Counted from the first letter of the stretch, positions 1 to 14,057 are shown. The stretch: DNA of 64,000 nt from Dinochytrium kinnereticum (GCA_027604005.1 JADGJT010000064.1:1-64000), one strand, 5' to 3'. Numbers and translations: made by a program. The notes: a model not told the origin generated them from the letters alone.

Positions 1-357
1 GCGATGCCGACAAAGACCGCTTCTCCTTCCGGGTCTTTTGTCAATCTGGATCCTGGTGGGGGGGGTTCTAGGGCTTCTGTTTCTGGGGCGGCCACAGTGA
101 CGGGAGGAGGGTCGAGAAGTTTGGGTGCCACTGCTGGAGTGGCGGTGAATTCGACATCTGTTGGCACCGTCGCTGCGATGCCGACAAAGACCGCTTCTCC
201 TTCCGGGTCTTTTGTCAATCTGAATTCAGGTGGGGAGGGTTCTAGGGCTTCTGTTTCTGGGGCGGCCACAGTGACGGGAGGAGGGTCGAGAAGTTTGGGT
301 GCCACTGCTGGAGTGGCGGTGAATTCGACATCTGTTGGCACCGTCGCAGCGATGCCG
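1..357 (+). repeat. 174-bp tandem repeat, about 2 copies, coding
   Basis: A unit beginning GCGATGCCGACAAAGACC recurs at 1, 175 and (partly) 349, a period of 174 bp or 58 codons, so the reading frame is kept. Copies 1 and 2 are nearly identical; differences are confined to a few bases near 49-60 versus 223-235. The array may continue outside the window. Confidence 0.9.
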
Positions 358-3300
358 ACAAAGACCGCTTCACCTGCCGCCTCCACCGCCCATAACCCGA
401 CATCATCACCGGATCCCTCATCCTCCTCCCTCCCCCAAACGCCACCACCATCGGAACCCAGAAGATGGAGAGCCGACCCCCCACGGTCCCCCTCTGTGGC
501 GAGCCTCGCGAATCAGTACGGCGGGGCCGCATCGCCTCCCCGAAGGAGGTCCGTCACGACGACGCGAGACGGTGGAGAAAAGACGTTGTCCTCCTCATCA
601 CAAGACTGGTCGACGGGTCAGCCTGAGGGAGCGGGTGATTCGCGTCCCAGGATTTTAGGGGATGGAGGAGGAGTGAAGCCTGGGGCGTCACCTTTTGGTT
701 CCTTGTCGGGTCTTGCGAGTCTGGCTGGGGCGCGGGGATCTGTGAGCAGAGGAGGTTCTTTGGAGTTGAGTTTGGAGGATTCTGCGGGGTTGGGGTTGGG
801 TCGGAGCTTGGTTGGGGGTGGTGAGGGTGGGAGGGGTGGGCAGGTTCGACGGGTTGGAGGGGGTGAGGGGCCTTCTTTTGACGGTTCTGCGGATTTGAAG
901 GGGGGTGGCGGGGAGAGGGGTGTGAGAGAAGAGTGAGTTTTTGTTGTGTTTTACGTTGCTGTTTTTGTTGGGTGGGAAGGTTCTGGTTCAATGTCCCGCC
1001 CTAACTTTCTCTTATGTTTTTATTTTAAAAAAAAAAAAGCATGTCCCGCCCACGACCTGTATCCTACTCAGGCCGGGGAGACCTCTCCGCCACCCCGCGA
1101 ACTTCTACAACCCAACAGCCCGCAGGGGACGAAAGCGACGCAAGCATGGCCAGCTCGACCTCGAAACTCCGACCCAAAAAGAGCTTTTCAAATCTCGAAG
1201 AAGCCGTCAAGAGCATCAAAAACATCTCGACGACCCCACCCGCCCCCAAACCCTCCTCCACAATCACCGCCACCGCACCACCGCCCCGAGCCATCCCCGA
1301 TCACCACCCCACGATGTCTGATCTCGTGAGAACGTTTGAGGGAAGGGGGGGGGGGGAGGACGCTGTCGGGTCACGTTCTCTCTCATCTGTTTCGATGACG
1401 GTTGTGCCGCCCATGGATTCCGCCTCTTTGTCGACGTCACGACCCGGCACGGCGGCGGCGGGTGTCTCGCAATCGCTTTCGACGTGGTCTCAGCGGCAGT
1501 GGGTGGGTGGTCAGGGGAAGGTTGGGGAGGAGGGGTCGGAGGGGTCGGAGTGCGCGGACGTGTCGGGGGCTGAGGGGTCAGATCGTGGTTCGTCGATGAA
1601 GGGTGGTGTGGGGAGGACGTGCACGCGAGGAATGCCACCGTATCGAACGACGGGGTCGAGCCCGCTTCGTGGACGCGTGTCGTTTGCTCCGATTGTGTCC
1701 TCGACCCCTGTGACGCGCGCCACGCCAACGACTTTAGGTTTGACGTCCTCCTCGACGATGATGAGAACACGAGCGCGATCGGTGCCGAGCGCTCCATCCG
1801 TCACGGCGTCGTCCCGGATGTCCACTGACTCTGACTCTGACCGATCGAGCTGCAGCGTTGCGTTTCGAACGGCCATGGACAGGTTCAGGACGTTGGATGC
1901 CTCTTCCGAGTCTGAGTCTGAGGTTGAGAGTGATGCGGGGAGACGGGGGGACGGTGGAGGGATGAGATTTGGGCAAGGAGGGAATTTACGTGGGTTCAGG
2001 TGGAGGGATGAGCAGGGAGGAGAGAGGGGGAGTGTTGTTGGGGGTGTGGGGAGGGAGAGATTGGATTCGGGGGGTTCGGGTTCGACGGGGGTTTCTGTGG
2101 GGTCTTTGACGACTTTTGGGGGGGGTCCTACTGATGCGCAGGTCTCGTCGTCTTTGAATCATTCTGGCATCACTGCGGCGGATCTTGAGACGCTTGATGC
2201 GCTTCGACGGTTTGTTGTGTCGACGGCGTCGGCGTCGTCGGCGTCGTCTGTGTCGTCTGTCACCTCTTCAACGCCGATCGCTCATCGTGAGCAACAGGCC
2301 TTGACGCGCTTTTCGCTGCCAACCACCACTTCACCTTCTCACCACCACCACCACCCAACTTTTACTCATCAACCTGACCAACCTCTCTCAACCACCACTC
2401 AGCAACAATCACCACCACACCCACCCCACCACCAGCACCCAGCCTTCACGTACCAACCTCAACCCCCTCTCTCAACCACCACTCAGCAACAACCACCACC
2501 ACACCCACCCCACTCCCAGCACCCAACCACCCAGCCCCAACCTTACCCAATCACTCACCCACTGTTCCCCGTGACGAGCGACCATCGAGACTCGCTCGTC
2601 CCATCCATCTACTCAGAGACCGCGCGGTCCTCCACTTTAGAGGGTGGGCCCGAGTCACCTGGAACGGACGTGAAGCCCGAGGCTCCCCCCATGACCCAGC
2701 TCGCAGAGGCGGCAAGGGTGTTTGCGCAGCAGTTGGCCGGGGTGATGACGGTGAGTGGTGGTGGTGGGATGGCGCAGGGATCCTCGATCTCTGCATCGAC
2801 TCTAATGAATGGAGGTGGAGGTGGGGCTGGGGCTGGGGTGGGTGTGGATCCTGGTCTCACCACCACGGCATTTGGAAATGTGCATCTGGTGTTGACGCCG
2901 TTTGGGTACGTGCCTTTGAACCAGTTTTTGGCTTTGGCGTCTTTGGTTGCCTCTGCGCAGCCTGGTTTGGGGTTGCCCGTCGCAGGTGATGGGGATATGA
3001 GAGGCGGGGTGAAGCAGGAGGAGGGGGGGTTGGGTGAGGGGGTGTCGTTGGTGAAGCCCATGGGATCGTCATCGTCTTTAGACGGTTTGACCGGTGAGAG
3101 ACGTGAGAACGGTGGTGGTGGTGAGGGGTACGGTGGAAGGACGGCATCTGAAACCCACAGCCGTGGCCGGCGGTCGAGCGTTCCAGAGAAAGAAGGAGAC
3201 GACGGTCGCTCCCCGGCCGCATCTCAAGCCTCTGTCGTTCGAACAGGCCGTGGAGGACAAAAATCGAGGTCCAAGAGTCGTTCGAGGTCTGTTGCACGAA

Positions 3301-4913
3301 ACGAGTCTCTGGATGCGTGTGCTGTGGAGGATGTTGGGACGGCTGATGAGGCGGGAGGTGAAACGACCTCAGAGGATCTCGGGGGTGACCGGGGACGACG
3401 TGTTGGTCATCAGGAGGCACGAGCGTCACCACCGTCAAAACGGAGGTCGCAGACTGTTGCACCTTTGAGACGGAGTCGGTCGGTGGAGGGGACGCTGCCC
3501 AATGATGCTTCTTTGAGGATTCAGAAGGGGGTGGATGAGGAGCGGGTTGATGACCGGGGTGGAAGGAGGTCTGGATCTTTGATTGGGTCGAGGGGTGGGG
3601 AGGGGGGTGATGATGATGTTGATAAGGACCTGCCGTTGCCTCCCATGCCGATGGATTTGATTGAGAAGGCCAGGAATGCCTCCACCTCAAAGAGGAACAG
3701 CCAGCAAGACGCTTTGACCGCGTCATCCCCGTTGCCCGGACATCGACGCACAAGCATCCATCATGACGATAAGAGCATCCAAACACCTGTCTCCCATCTC
3801 GCCCCATCAAGCATGGCAGGTGAAGCAGGTGATTCCATCTCCCCAGCGCTGGAAAGCACGTCCTCTGAAAGACCCACTGTTCGTCCTCACTCCTCTCGAC
3901 CAACCTCCGCCTCCTCCTCCTCCTCCGCCTCAGTTCCACACCGATCCCTCTTGAAACTTGATTCCGACGCATCCCTTCACCCCAATCGACCCCCAACTCC
4001 GCCCGAGATCATTCCGGTCCCGGATTTCCCGTCCATGGGAGGAAAGTCGGCTGATGATGATGATGATGGGGATGATGGCATTCTGATGGGAATGGATGCC
4101 ATGGCTTTTGCTGCGGCCAAGCGAAGGAATGAGGTGGCAAAGGAGCTCACCCTTCTCTCTGATAAGAAGAAGGTCTCTGTCACCGGTGGAGCTTCTGCTC
4201 GTCCAGCGGTGAACGCCATCTCACCTCCCTCCACTCCGTCTGCAACCTCGAATGGAGGCAAGAGGCGAAGGTCTCAGTCCGTTCCACCCTCTTCACCGAA
4301 ATCAAGAACGTCCATTGGCTTGTCATCTCGTCATGAACTGCCCCCAGAGTTTTGGGCCGCGGGACATGAACCTCTTCCACCCGTTCCACCCCTTCCAGAG
4401 GGTATGGACTCGGAGAAGGTTTCCCCTGGAAGCGATGCCGGGAAAAAGAAGAGCATATTAAGGAGGAACACAAGGTCACCGTTCTTCCCAGCTTCATCTC
4501 CTGACGTCAGACAGGCTTCAGAGGGTGAGGCTCTGTCACCTTCAAACAGTCAAAGCCCAGGTTCGGGTGTCGGACCAGGGATCTTTGCATCGTCGTCCAC
4601 CAAAGCCCCGCATCTCCAAACTTTGATGGCGTCGTCGGTGCCCGTGCTGTCACCTCAACACCCTGTTGGGCCTGTTAAGCCGATTGGGAAGAAGATGAGC
4701 GGGCTGTTTAAGAAAAGGGAGAAGGGTGGTGTGGTCACTTCTCCTGGCAGCCCTGGGGCGGAGGGGCAGGAAGATATGTCGGTGCAGACTTCTCAGCCTA
4801 TGCTTCAGCAGCAGCAGGCGGCTGCGGCGTCTTCGTCGAATTTCGGGTTGAGGAGTGGGTGGTTGAAGAAGGCTTTCACGAAGAAGGATATTGCGATAGT
4901 AAGGGAATTGTGA
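1..4913 (+). CDS. Low-complexity Ser/Pro/Gly-rich protein, 5' truncated
   Basis: I do not recognise a family. The frame is open from base 1, inside a 58-residue tandem repeat, so the true start lies outside the window. The first open stretch runs into a TGA at 934-936, but GTGAGT at 933 with a CTAAC at 1001-1005 and an AG at 1038-1039 make a 107-nt intron (933-1039) that joins it in frame to the 1041-4913 stretch (stop TGA). The joined product is about 1,600 residues, nearly all disordered: poly-Ser, His/Pro/Gln-rich repeats near 2340-2560, RS-type patches near 3250-3480, acidic Asp runs at 4050-4075. The last 70 residues hold basic patches (KKMSGLFKKREK; SGWLKKAFTKKD) that could bind membrane or nucleic acid; that is inference. 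Alternatively, ATG 1041 could start a separate gene. Convergent with NBAS. Confidence 0.6.
2371..2550 (+). repeat. 84-bp internal duplication, His/Pro/Gln-rich coding
   Basis: CTCTCTCAACCACCACTCAG occurs at 2383 and again at 2467, giving a period of 84 bp (28 codons). It encodes two copies of a segment with PLSTTTQQQ followed by PPHPPH, inside the low-complexity gene. Confidence 0.75.
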
Positions 4914-5346
4914 ACGTGGTTTGGGGGATGTTATTGTTGGTGGTGGTTTTCTGTTTTAGGTTGTTGTTTTTTTTTTTTTTCCTTTAGAAAGGTTCTCAGT
5001 CACCTGTTGTTTCTTTAATTATGCATGGATGGATTCGTTTTTTGTTTGTTTTTTTTTCACTACCACTTCAATTCCACCTGAGATTGATCATGAGTTTTCT
5101 ATGTTTGCTCTATTTGTATTTTCCGTTGTTTTTGTTGTTGTTTTTTCTCTTCATAATCTGTTCTTTTGTTTGTAGTTTTTTCCGATCTTTGTTTTTTGTT
5201 TTTATTTCTAATTATTGTCCTATTTTGTTCCTGCTTCATTCAAGCACAAACCTCAAAGTTAAATTATTACTTGTTAAGTCATCGCAACGCAATCAATCAA
5301 TCCATTTATTGATCATCAATTAATATGTAAAGCCCAAGAAGAAAGA
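4914..5346. other. Convergent intergenic region, T-rich
   Basis: No gene seen. This 433-bp stretch separates two 3' ends. The plus strand is strongly T-rich from about 4950 to 5240 (runs of T at 4968 and 5050), i.e. T-rich in the sense of the upstream gene, then mixed before the NBAS stop. Confidence 0.6.
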
Positions 5347-8300
5347 TCAACGTTGCAATTCATCCAACTGACGCAAAGCAATCGCAATCCTATCCTTCTC
5401 CTCAGAATCTCTCTGTTCAAGTTCAAACCCACGAATCATCTCAACAGCGATGACCTCAGCAATGGCATCCCTCTCAAGCGTCCCAGGCTCCATCCCAAGT
5501 CCCGCCAAGGAAGGCCGGGCAAGCAACCTCTTCCAATCACCATCTGAAGAACCTGCCGTGAGCCTCGTCTTCAAAAAGTTCTTTACGGCTGAGACACGGG
5601 TGGCAACACCTGAAGCCGCGGAGGGGGGTACGCCCAGAATCTTCAGAGCAATGTCACCCGCCTTTGTGAGTCTCCTTTGCTCCACCAAGCACAGGACAAC
5701 ATTGCATGCAAGTCGGAGATACAGCTCGTGGACGGCTGATAGCATGGCGAGCCTGGGCCTTGCAGGGTGAGCATCGTTTGAGTGTGAACGGCTTATGGTG
5801 GCGGCGATACTGGCTTCAATGTGAGGGAGCTGAAGCCAGGTCAGGGCATGAACCATGGATGGCCAGAATGTCGGTGGAACAAGGTGTTCAAGGTTGTGAA
5901 CAAGTATGAGAAGATAGAGCTGTGGGTCCACAAGTCGTTCTTCTTCCTTAAAGAACAGAGTCAGTAGATCGCTGACTCTCTCGGCGTGCAAGGTCCTCGA
6001 CATCAAGGCGTACTTTAAGAATGTTTCAATCGCCTCCGGTGTTTCAATCTTGATCAGCTCTGACTCAACAAACTTATTCAGCTAGAAGATATATATATAG
6101 ATATACATATATATGTGTAAAAGAATAAATAAGCAATATGTTTTAAGGGAGCAACTAGAAATTACCTCATCATCAAACAAGTCCATCAATGCTTCAGAGG
6201 AGCGAAGAACAAGCAAAAGGGCTATTGCGTTGCTCACTACCGATTTTCTCACCACGGCTTTCCACATTGGCTTCAAATCATCACTCAATGATTGCGCCGT
6301 TCTTTCCACAGCATTCATGTCAGACCACTCTGCCAATATTTGAGCAAGTCCCGCGCATTGTTCGCTTGATCGCGTTTTCTGTAAGATCCTGCCAAACAAA
6401 GCCTTTCGGGTTTCTGCACTATCGAAATTTTCTTCAGATGGCTGAAGAAGGGTTAGCTTCCTTTTCTTTCTTTTTTTTGTTGAATTTAAATTTGGAGTTA
6501 CCTCTATGTCCCACAAAGCCCTCAATATACTCAGCACTTTAAATCCCTTCAGCTTCTGTGTATCGACCACGTCTTTCCCAAAATGCTGCATTCAAATCAT
6601 TAGTATCTGTCGTCTAAAAAATAAATAAATAAATAAAAAGCTCACACCTTCTTCAAAATGGATACAATGCCTAGTTGGATGTCGGGGGATATGGAAGCCG
6701 AAGACTCCCTCAATGAGTCTGTAAGTACAGCCTCAACGCAGCTTGCCAGATTTCGGCCACTCGATTGCGTCACCTCATCTCCTTCATGCATATCCTCATC
6801 CTCATCCCACCCATCACTTTCCCATCCATTGTCAGATTTTGGTTTCCTTCCAACATATTCCGCAGGTTTAAACGACACCGCGGCCTTGGTCAAACGATCC
6901 AAAGCATCAATTGGAGACTCAACGCCTCGACGAAAGACATTCGTAAAGTTTTCACTCTGAAGCCCCAAAACGCACTTTATCGCTTGCTTGTATATCGAAC
7001 CCGGATTAAAGAGTGTGGCGAGGTCAGATGTCCCAACTTCTTCTGGAGAGTTTTGCTGAAGGCATTTGCCAACTAGGTCACAGGTTTTTTCAACAAGATA
7101 AGGAGAAGCGCCGGCCACGACCATTCGCATACAGAGCGATGCGGCCTAGACGAAAGATTAAAAAAAAAGTAATGATGGAGACACTTATACGTCTTCAGGT
7201 GCCTCGCCGTAAGTAAGATCAAACTGTTGTATCCTTTCTGAATAAAGCCTTGTTCCAGTTGATGGCTCCGATAGTTTTGAAAGGCTTGAAATCATTTCAA
7301 GATGAGACCGTAGTCTCTTTGTTCCAAATAATTTGCTATCGAAATTTTCCGTTTCCATCTACTTCGTATTAGCCAGCATACGATACACTAGGAAAGGCGG
7401 CATAAAGACAGAGAATAGACTTACGGTGGTATCAATAAGCCGAATCCTTAGATCCACTGGTATCGCCGATGCCTGCCATATGTCACGTTTGATAAATGCT
7501 TCAGACAAACCTTTTCGCCAGAACAGCATAGCGTTAAGCATTCCGCAAGATCGGAAGGAGTCATGCCGCTAAGCAGATATTCGATTTCTTCCAGATCCTC
7601 AGAAATTCTTTACAAGAAAGGTGAGCGGATTAGCTTCCTATGTTTTTCTTAGATACCTTTCTTCCTCTGCATATTCCCACTCTGACTCTTCAATCTTTTC
7701 TATTACATAGTTCTTGTAAAGCAAACTAGCGGTATCCACAAGGCTTGTTTGCTGTTTTTTAATAGCCAAGTAGTTTGCCTCGTCATTAAAAATCGGCAAA
7801 TAATGAATGTTTGCCAATCTGAAAAGTAACGTCAGGTTGGAGAGATAATTAGTATGGATGCGAATTAGATTAGCTTCTAGATACCTTCGCAGGGTTGCGC
7901 CCATCGATCGTAACGTCTGCACATTACCACTTTCTTCGTGCCATTCCTTTTGAAATTTACTAGCCAAAATAGATGAGCTATCTGAGCCATAATTTAAAGC
8001 CAGCATATGCGAGAATTTCCAATTGCTGAAGATATTATTGGGGTGCTCATTCAGCCAAAGAATAAATCTAACACGCTCCTTGAGATTAGACGTGACCTCT
8101 TCTGGCTAGAAGAAATTAGAAAAATCTCAAGTCCATACTTTACAAAACTATCATGGGCTAACATCAAAACGGACACTGTGATCTTGTAAAATGCAGCAAT
8201 TTTCGGAAGGGGGCAGACCTCCATCACCTGAAGACACATTAGAATTTTTCAAAACATCTCATTACAGTATTGTGAAGCTCTTTGATGCGCGCATAACTGG

Positions 8301-11300
8301 ATTCGTGAGCGAGAAGAGGTTTCAAAGATTCAAATTCTTCCTCTAACTTCGAGGTATCTACTTCCCCACTAACGATTAACGATGCAATACGCTCTATAGC
8401 GAGAGAGGAGGGGTCCCATCCGAATTTCGAACAGATGAGTGTAATATCGAAAAAAGTTTTGAGGCTTTCGGCCGTCGAAGTAGCGATCGTGAACAAAGCT
8501 TCTTTTCGGTAATTAGCGTCAGCTTTAAAAAGAGTCTCGTCTATTTCCGACCGTGATAAAACGTTGTTTAGAATTTTATCGTGATGATCTGATTTTGAGC
8601 GAGCAGAAAAGGTATACGCATGCCGGAGACAAGTGAGCGCGTTATGGAGATTCGGGTCTTCCTTCGGATTTATGTCGGTTTCAATCATGTGGGAGACTCT
8701 CTCGGCTATTCTCTCTACAGATTCAATGATATGTGATGGTTTCTGGCTTTCCAGAGTGAGGCTGGCATCTGGATAATCTTTCTTCAGTAGGCTCTCTAAC
8801 GCCCGTATACAGCAGAAGTAAACAGAGAAAAGATCGTGGTGGCGCGACGCGGAGAGTGTCTTGAAAAACTCAAAAGCTCCTTCATCCTATGAACATTTCA
8901 GTTATGGACGCTCAAAATGAGATATCAAAAAATAATGAGGGAAGCTAGCAAGAAAAGAAAGATTCTTAAACCGACTGACATGATGTAAATCCAAGAGAAG
9001 CGTAAGTGCAAGACCTGAATCACCACTCTCAAAGGCTATCTGGGCAAGGCGGCACCAGTCTTTATCTCTTGAACTTATTTCTTCCGCTATATTCCACTCA
9101 GACTCATTCGAAGAAGAATTGCTTAATCTTCGATATGTCCTCAGAGCCTTAACTCTTTGAGCAACCAAAAGAATCTCCGATTCTGACACTTGGGCGCTGG
9201 GCTCAACGAAATATGGAGTCCTTCCAGAAACTGCATCGGTTGCATAAAATATGTGTAAAGGTAGACCAGCATTTCTTAAGGCCTTTGATTTAAAAGAACC
9301 TAAAGTGTTTGATCGGAGCCTTAGCTCCGCAGAAGCATGCTCCAAGTCAACGTCGGCGCCAGGATCTTGAAGAACTTCAGATATCTCAATTAACCTTGCT
9401 GCCTCTATAACTTCCTTTAAACAAGAGGGCTGACACCATTCCATGCAAAATGTAATCAACTGACGACGGGTAGACCGAGATATGATTCGGCCGCCCTCTT
9501 GAGCCAATCTTAACGCAACTCTCCACTCTTCGTCAATCGAAAAAGTGTCTGAACTAGGTTTTGTCGTCGATACTCCCATCATCTCTTCACATATTTTCAA
9601 CGAAAGTTCAATATTCCCATGACTTAAAGCCCAAGTCGCAACCATACCCCGAATTCTGACCTCTAGGCTAGCACCCCTTCTATTCGTTAACTTCCTTCCA
9701 ATGTCAATCAGAAGGTTTCGATCGGGATTACGATTTTTGGGATGCAATGCAATCAAATTTGCGACTAAATCGAGTCTCTCCTTGCAAAGCCTTATTTGAA
9801 TAGGCAAAGGGGGGGAAACATCCGGAGCAATGCCGACGTAAGCATTGAATAGCAAAGAGGTGCCGTAAATGAAATCAATTTCGGCTTGTATCGTTGGAGA
9901 TATGGGTATCGTTTCAAGACTACAACAGTTATTAACCGAAAAAAAGTAAAAAAACATAATAATAACAATAATAATAACAGTAATTACCATTCCAGCGCCA
10001 TTCTCAGCAGGCCTTTACGCATGTCCCCACTATCTGCATTATCATAAAGACTCCGTTCGGCCGTCCTTACGATTTCTTCGATTTCAGAATGGTCAATGGA
10101 AAAGGCTTTATCACTAACTAATCCCTTAACAAGACTGAATTCTGGGCGGAAAGTTAGAAAGAAGAAGAAAAATGTAGGACCCTACTTCCGGCGTTTAAGG
10201 CAAGACGGAGATAATCCTTTTGAGCCTCGCTTTCATCAATCTCCGGAAACACTCCGCTTCCATAGACAAAACGAATGTCCCGAAAAAGAGAAAGCCATTC
10301 TTTGTCCTCATTGGAACGATCTCTATCATCCGCAACATATCGAAGGAATTTGTTGAGGGTTAATCTCTGATCCCGGCTATCAGTTTCCTTAGCATGTAGA
10401 AGTGCATGCATAGAAGCATGTATATCATATTTTGTCAGGATCTCTAGAGCCTCCATGTGCGATTGAAAATCTTTGATTCTATCTGCAAGGTTCTGACTTG
10501 ACTGCTCTCCGATGAGACTGTTGATTTGTCCTTCACTTTTAATTTGCTCCAAGTCAGGCAGGCTACGAAACATATTATGAAGAGTATCCGTATCTGCTGC
10601 GGCAATGTTTGAGAGATAGGCACAGTGCAAGATAAGTTTCGCCAATCGAGACTGTGGAGTTATAATACGATCAGACATCGGTATTCCTCCACGTGAGTAT
10701 TCGAAGACTTTGGCACAGGATCGAATATTTTTAGAGGCAACTTCGATAAGATAGCTATCAAAGACACCTTCAAAATCTCCCTGTCCGAGATTTGATAACC
10801 TTTGCATATAAGGAACGATAACTGTCCTTACACGCATCAAAAATACATTGCTGTCCGAAATCGAATCGTCTAACGCTTGGCGAATGACGTCTTCCGTTGG
10901 CATGCTCTCAAGCTCTTTAAGATCAATCTCTAAGCAACCACACACATAATTAAGATCATTCAGCGTCTGTAAACTATGGTGTAGCTCATCTAAACCAGCG
11001 ATATTAAATGGAGCAGCCCGAGCCATGATTGTAATCGAAAGAGCTAAATTTGTCTGTCCAGACTCTCGCTCAACATTTTTGATATAATCTATATACCAAG
11101 CCGACAAGAATTCTGCAGACGACTCTCCTTCCACAGGAATTCCAGATTTGGCCCCACATTTGAATAAAGTCTCCTCGGCCAACTCAAATCCAAGCAGTAT
11201 CTCTACTACTTCTGGGTTTGTCTCTGTCCAGTCTGGTTGACGCCAAGGAATAGAACGACGAATCACCTCAAGACCCGTTTCAGCATCTTGACGAGGCAAG

Positions 11301-13639
11301 ACTTTTCTCAAAGATGCGATATCAATAGTAGAGGGAAGCTGTCTCAAGATTTCAAAGCGAAAGGGCAGAAGTTCTCCGTGTCGGGTAAAAAGAAGCTCCA
11401 GAGCATTGACGTTTCCTTCCGCGGCAAACCTCTTTGCAAATTCGACAATGTCCTGATTGCGGAAGCTCGAAAACATGGACGAAAACGATAGACTTTCGTT
11501 TCTAGCCAAGGACGACGAGATAGCTTCAAAAGTCTCTAGTCTATCGAGATACTTCAGTGCCTTCATGCGTATTATGCAAAGAGTCGTCGCTGTCACTGTG
11601 CCTTCCGCCTTTTTCTTCGTTTCTGAGGTTTTAACACCAGAGATGCCTTCAAGTAAGTCTTCAAATTCTTTGTTCAAATCGTCCATAGTAATATGCTCTG
11701 TGTGTCGAACAGCGTATTTTAAAAGGCCTCGAAGAATGTGGGCGGAATTTGGAATCCTGGAGATAACATCTCGCAAAGCCCATTCTCTATCATTCACCCG
11801 TGAGAGAAAGTCGAAAATAGCTTGCTCGTCTAAGTTAGAATGACACCATCGAGCTTTATGCACTTCATCGACATCTATAGAGAACCGCTCGCAGAGATCT
11901 AGTGCAGCCCCGTACTCACGCTGTGCGAGCTTAATGTGCAAAGCCTCGACAGGAGTGACTTCAGAAAACGCTACCAAATTATACTGATATGGTCGATTAG
12001 GGGTGGTTCCGATGAATTGAGAAAGACCGTATAGCGAGAATGAGGGTGGATGGAACAATTTCTCTAACAGTGTACTATCTGTCGTTTTAGAGTCATGATG
12101 ATTGGTCATACTTTGCGTCATATAGGTCTCAAGAATATAGACCTTTCCATTTTCAACAACTACGAGATCAGGGTAGATAATGCTAGAAAACTCCTCTGCC
12201 ATCAGACATTCCTCCATTCTCTCGATGTCAAAAACTGATAAAAAGCCATCAGAAAATATCACCGCGATCGACGTGGCTGTCCACCACTTCGCATACAGAG
12301 CCCGAGATTTGGCAGTTTTTATGCCTCCTTTCATTAAGCTCCCTCTGGCGGCTAAAAGTTCCTCTGTGCTCCAAGACTTTAGTCGCTTCCCTGATCCTCG
12401 ACCCCAAAGCATCACCGACCCTGCCAAATCAACTGTCAATATGTCACCAGAAGTACTCTGGGATGTAGATATTTGGCGTACTATTGAGCCCGCGGGCAAA
12501 TAATCCCGCTTTGTCAGTAGAGAAAAGGCATTTACGCGGAGATCTCCCATAACATCAAAGAGATTGGAAAGTGGACCCTCCAACCGCTTGGTAGGAGCTA
12601 AATTTGAGAATTTAAGAAAATGTGGCTGCCCTTTAGAATCGATCAGTTGATAAAAGGGATTAGCTCCCAAAAGCTTCAACTCTACAATTGACGGGACACC
12701 TGACTTTTCGAAAGGGCCCTCAAAACGAGATGCATACAATTGCTTGCTGCATAATCCAGAGATAAATAAGGATCTTCGACGCACATCTAGGTCCAATGCC
12801 GTTATTGTGTGGTAATACTCGGACATAGAAACCGAATGCCAAAACTTCACGAGTTCGTTAGCACTTCCGTCGTGAGGGATAGAATAAGCTTTCTTCCAGA
12901 ACGAAATCGATGACGTGGCAGATATAAGACTATTTGAGGCAATCGTTTCAACAGACAAAAGGCCAGGCAAATTAATCCGATAGACTCTAAAATTCCCATT
13001 GAACGAGAAGGTGAGAAGCTCATGGGTATGAGACTCTTTTGTAAGATTTAAGCTCTCTCTAAATTCCACAGGAATAATTGCAATCCCCATCAACGGATCA
13101 AACGGCTTTGGCGTTATTGCTCCGGAGTCCCTAGACCCGTTCAGACAAGGGCTGCCCTCAATCACAAAGAGAGGAACAAACGGCCCGCCATGCTTTCCAT
13201 GCAAAACGCGTATCGACCCATCACTTTCGCCAATTCCAACCAGCGATGCATCCGTGGACCAAGAAAGAACTCTCCAATGTGGAAACGGGTCTGTTGGAAT
13301 AGGTAACATGACAACATCCTCCTCGCCTTTTTCAGAATAACATCGAATTTCAATGCGATCCCCTTGGAGAACACAGAGAGAAGCTCCTGAATTCTTCGAA
13401 ATCTTCATACTCAAGGGCGATGGAGGAGCAACTGCAATCTTCCATTTTGATATCAATGTAGGTAGTGATGATAGAACATATCTCGATGTTGGAGTCAGTT
13501 CGCTTGTGATTACTGGCTGGAGCAATTGGCTTGCCACATCCGTTAAGGAGGCATTCCTGACGCTCCAGGAGCCGCGTGACTGGTCTGCTGCGAGACTCTC
13601 ATCGTACTCCGCAACGAGCTCCCCGTTAAACAGGGTCAT
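5347..13639 (-). CDS. NBAS: NBAS-like protein (Dsl1/NRZ tether subunit, Sec39 superfamily)
   Basis: Subunit of the ER-side tethering complex (Dsl1 in yeast, NRZ in animals) that captures COPI vesicles for Golgi-to-ER retrograde transport. The first exon (13639-10186) holds an N-terminal beta-propeller of about 560 residues; near 11,900-12,000 begins the NBAS/Sec39 alpha-solenoid with the typical phrases YQYNLVAFSEVTPVEALH and YGAALDLCERFSIDVDEVH. The solenoid continues through about twelve further exons (10141-9988, 9919-8980, 8886-8266, 8227-8144, 8105-7885, 7818-7657, 7607 onward, then about 7490-7200, 7148-6650, 6590-6166 and 6081-5347). Introns are short (44 nt at 10142-10185 with CTAAC). 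An acidic disordered patch (GWDEDEDMHEGDE) lies near 6800. Total about 2,500 residues, close to animal NBAS (about 2,370) and far longer than yeast Sec39 (about 700). Start ATG at 13639 is followed directly by the propeller. Confidence 0.88.
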
Positions 13640-14057
13640 GCCTTAGTTACACAAACAATGCCGTCCTGTTGCCTATTGAATGCTGAGACGAGAGCGGACG
13701 TATGATTATACGAAACAAAGTCAAAGAATAGTTAAATCTTAGAACTTTTCACATAATCAATGTCTTTTTTATTTTTCATTTTAATCATTATTTGTAGGTG
13801 ATGTTAATAACGATGGGGGATTTTGAAGATAGCCATGATAAGTAATTTGACTTCAAAGTTTCTCCAAATCCGATAACTCTCAAGTTAGATGGTTGCTTGC
13901 TTGAGATGACTCGTGGAGTGGCGAATCTTACGAACTGTTGAAGTTAGATGGCCTTTCTCAAGTGTGTGTAACAGCATTCATTATCCCTTTCCCCTGAGTT
14001 GTCTGAGTTGGTATCTCCGCCAGAGCCACAAACCAGCTACAATCAAACGTACGTCCA
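13640..14057. promoter_or_regulatory. Shared head-to-head promoter region NBAS / Snf7
   Basis: 418 bp between two divergent start codons (13639 minus, 14058 plus). AT-rich in the middle (13740-13800). No specific factor site could be identified; promoter role is inferred from position only. Confidence 0.45.

Noticed and set aside
2857..3996. 379-residue open frame antisense to the first gene
   Set aside because: His/Pro-rich low complexity caused by GC-rich codons of the sense frame.
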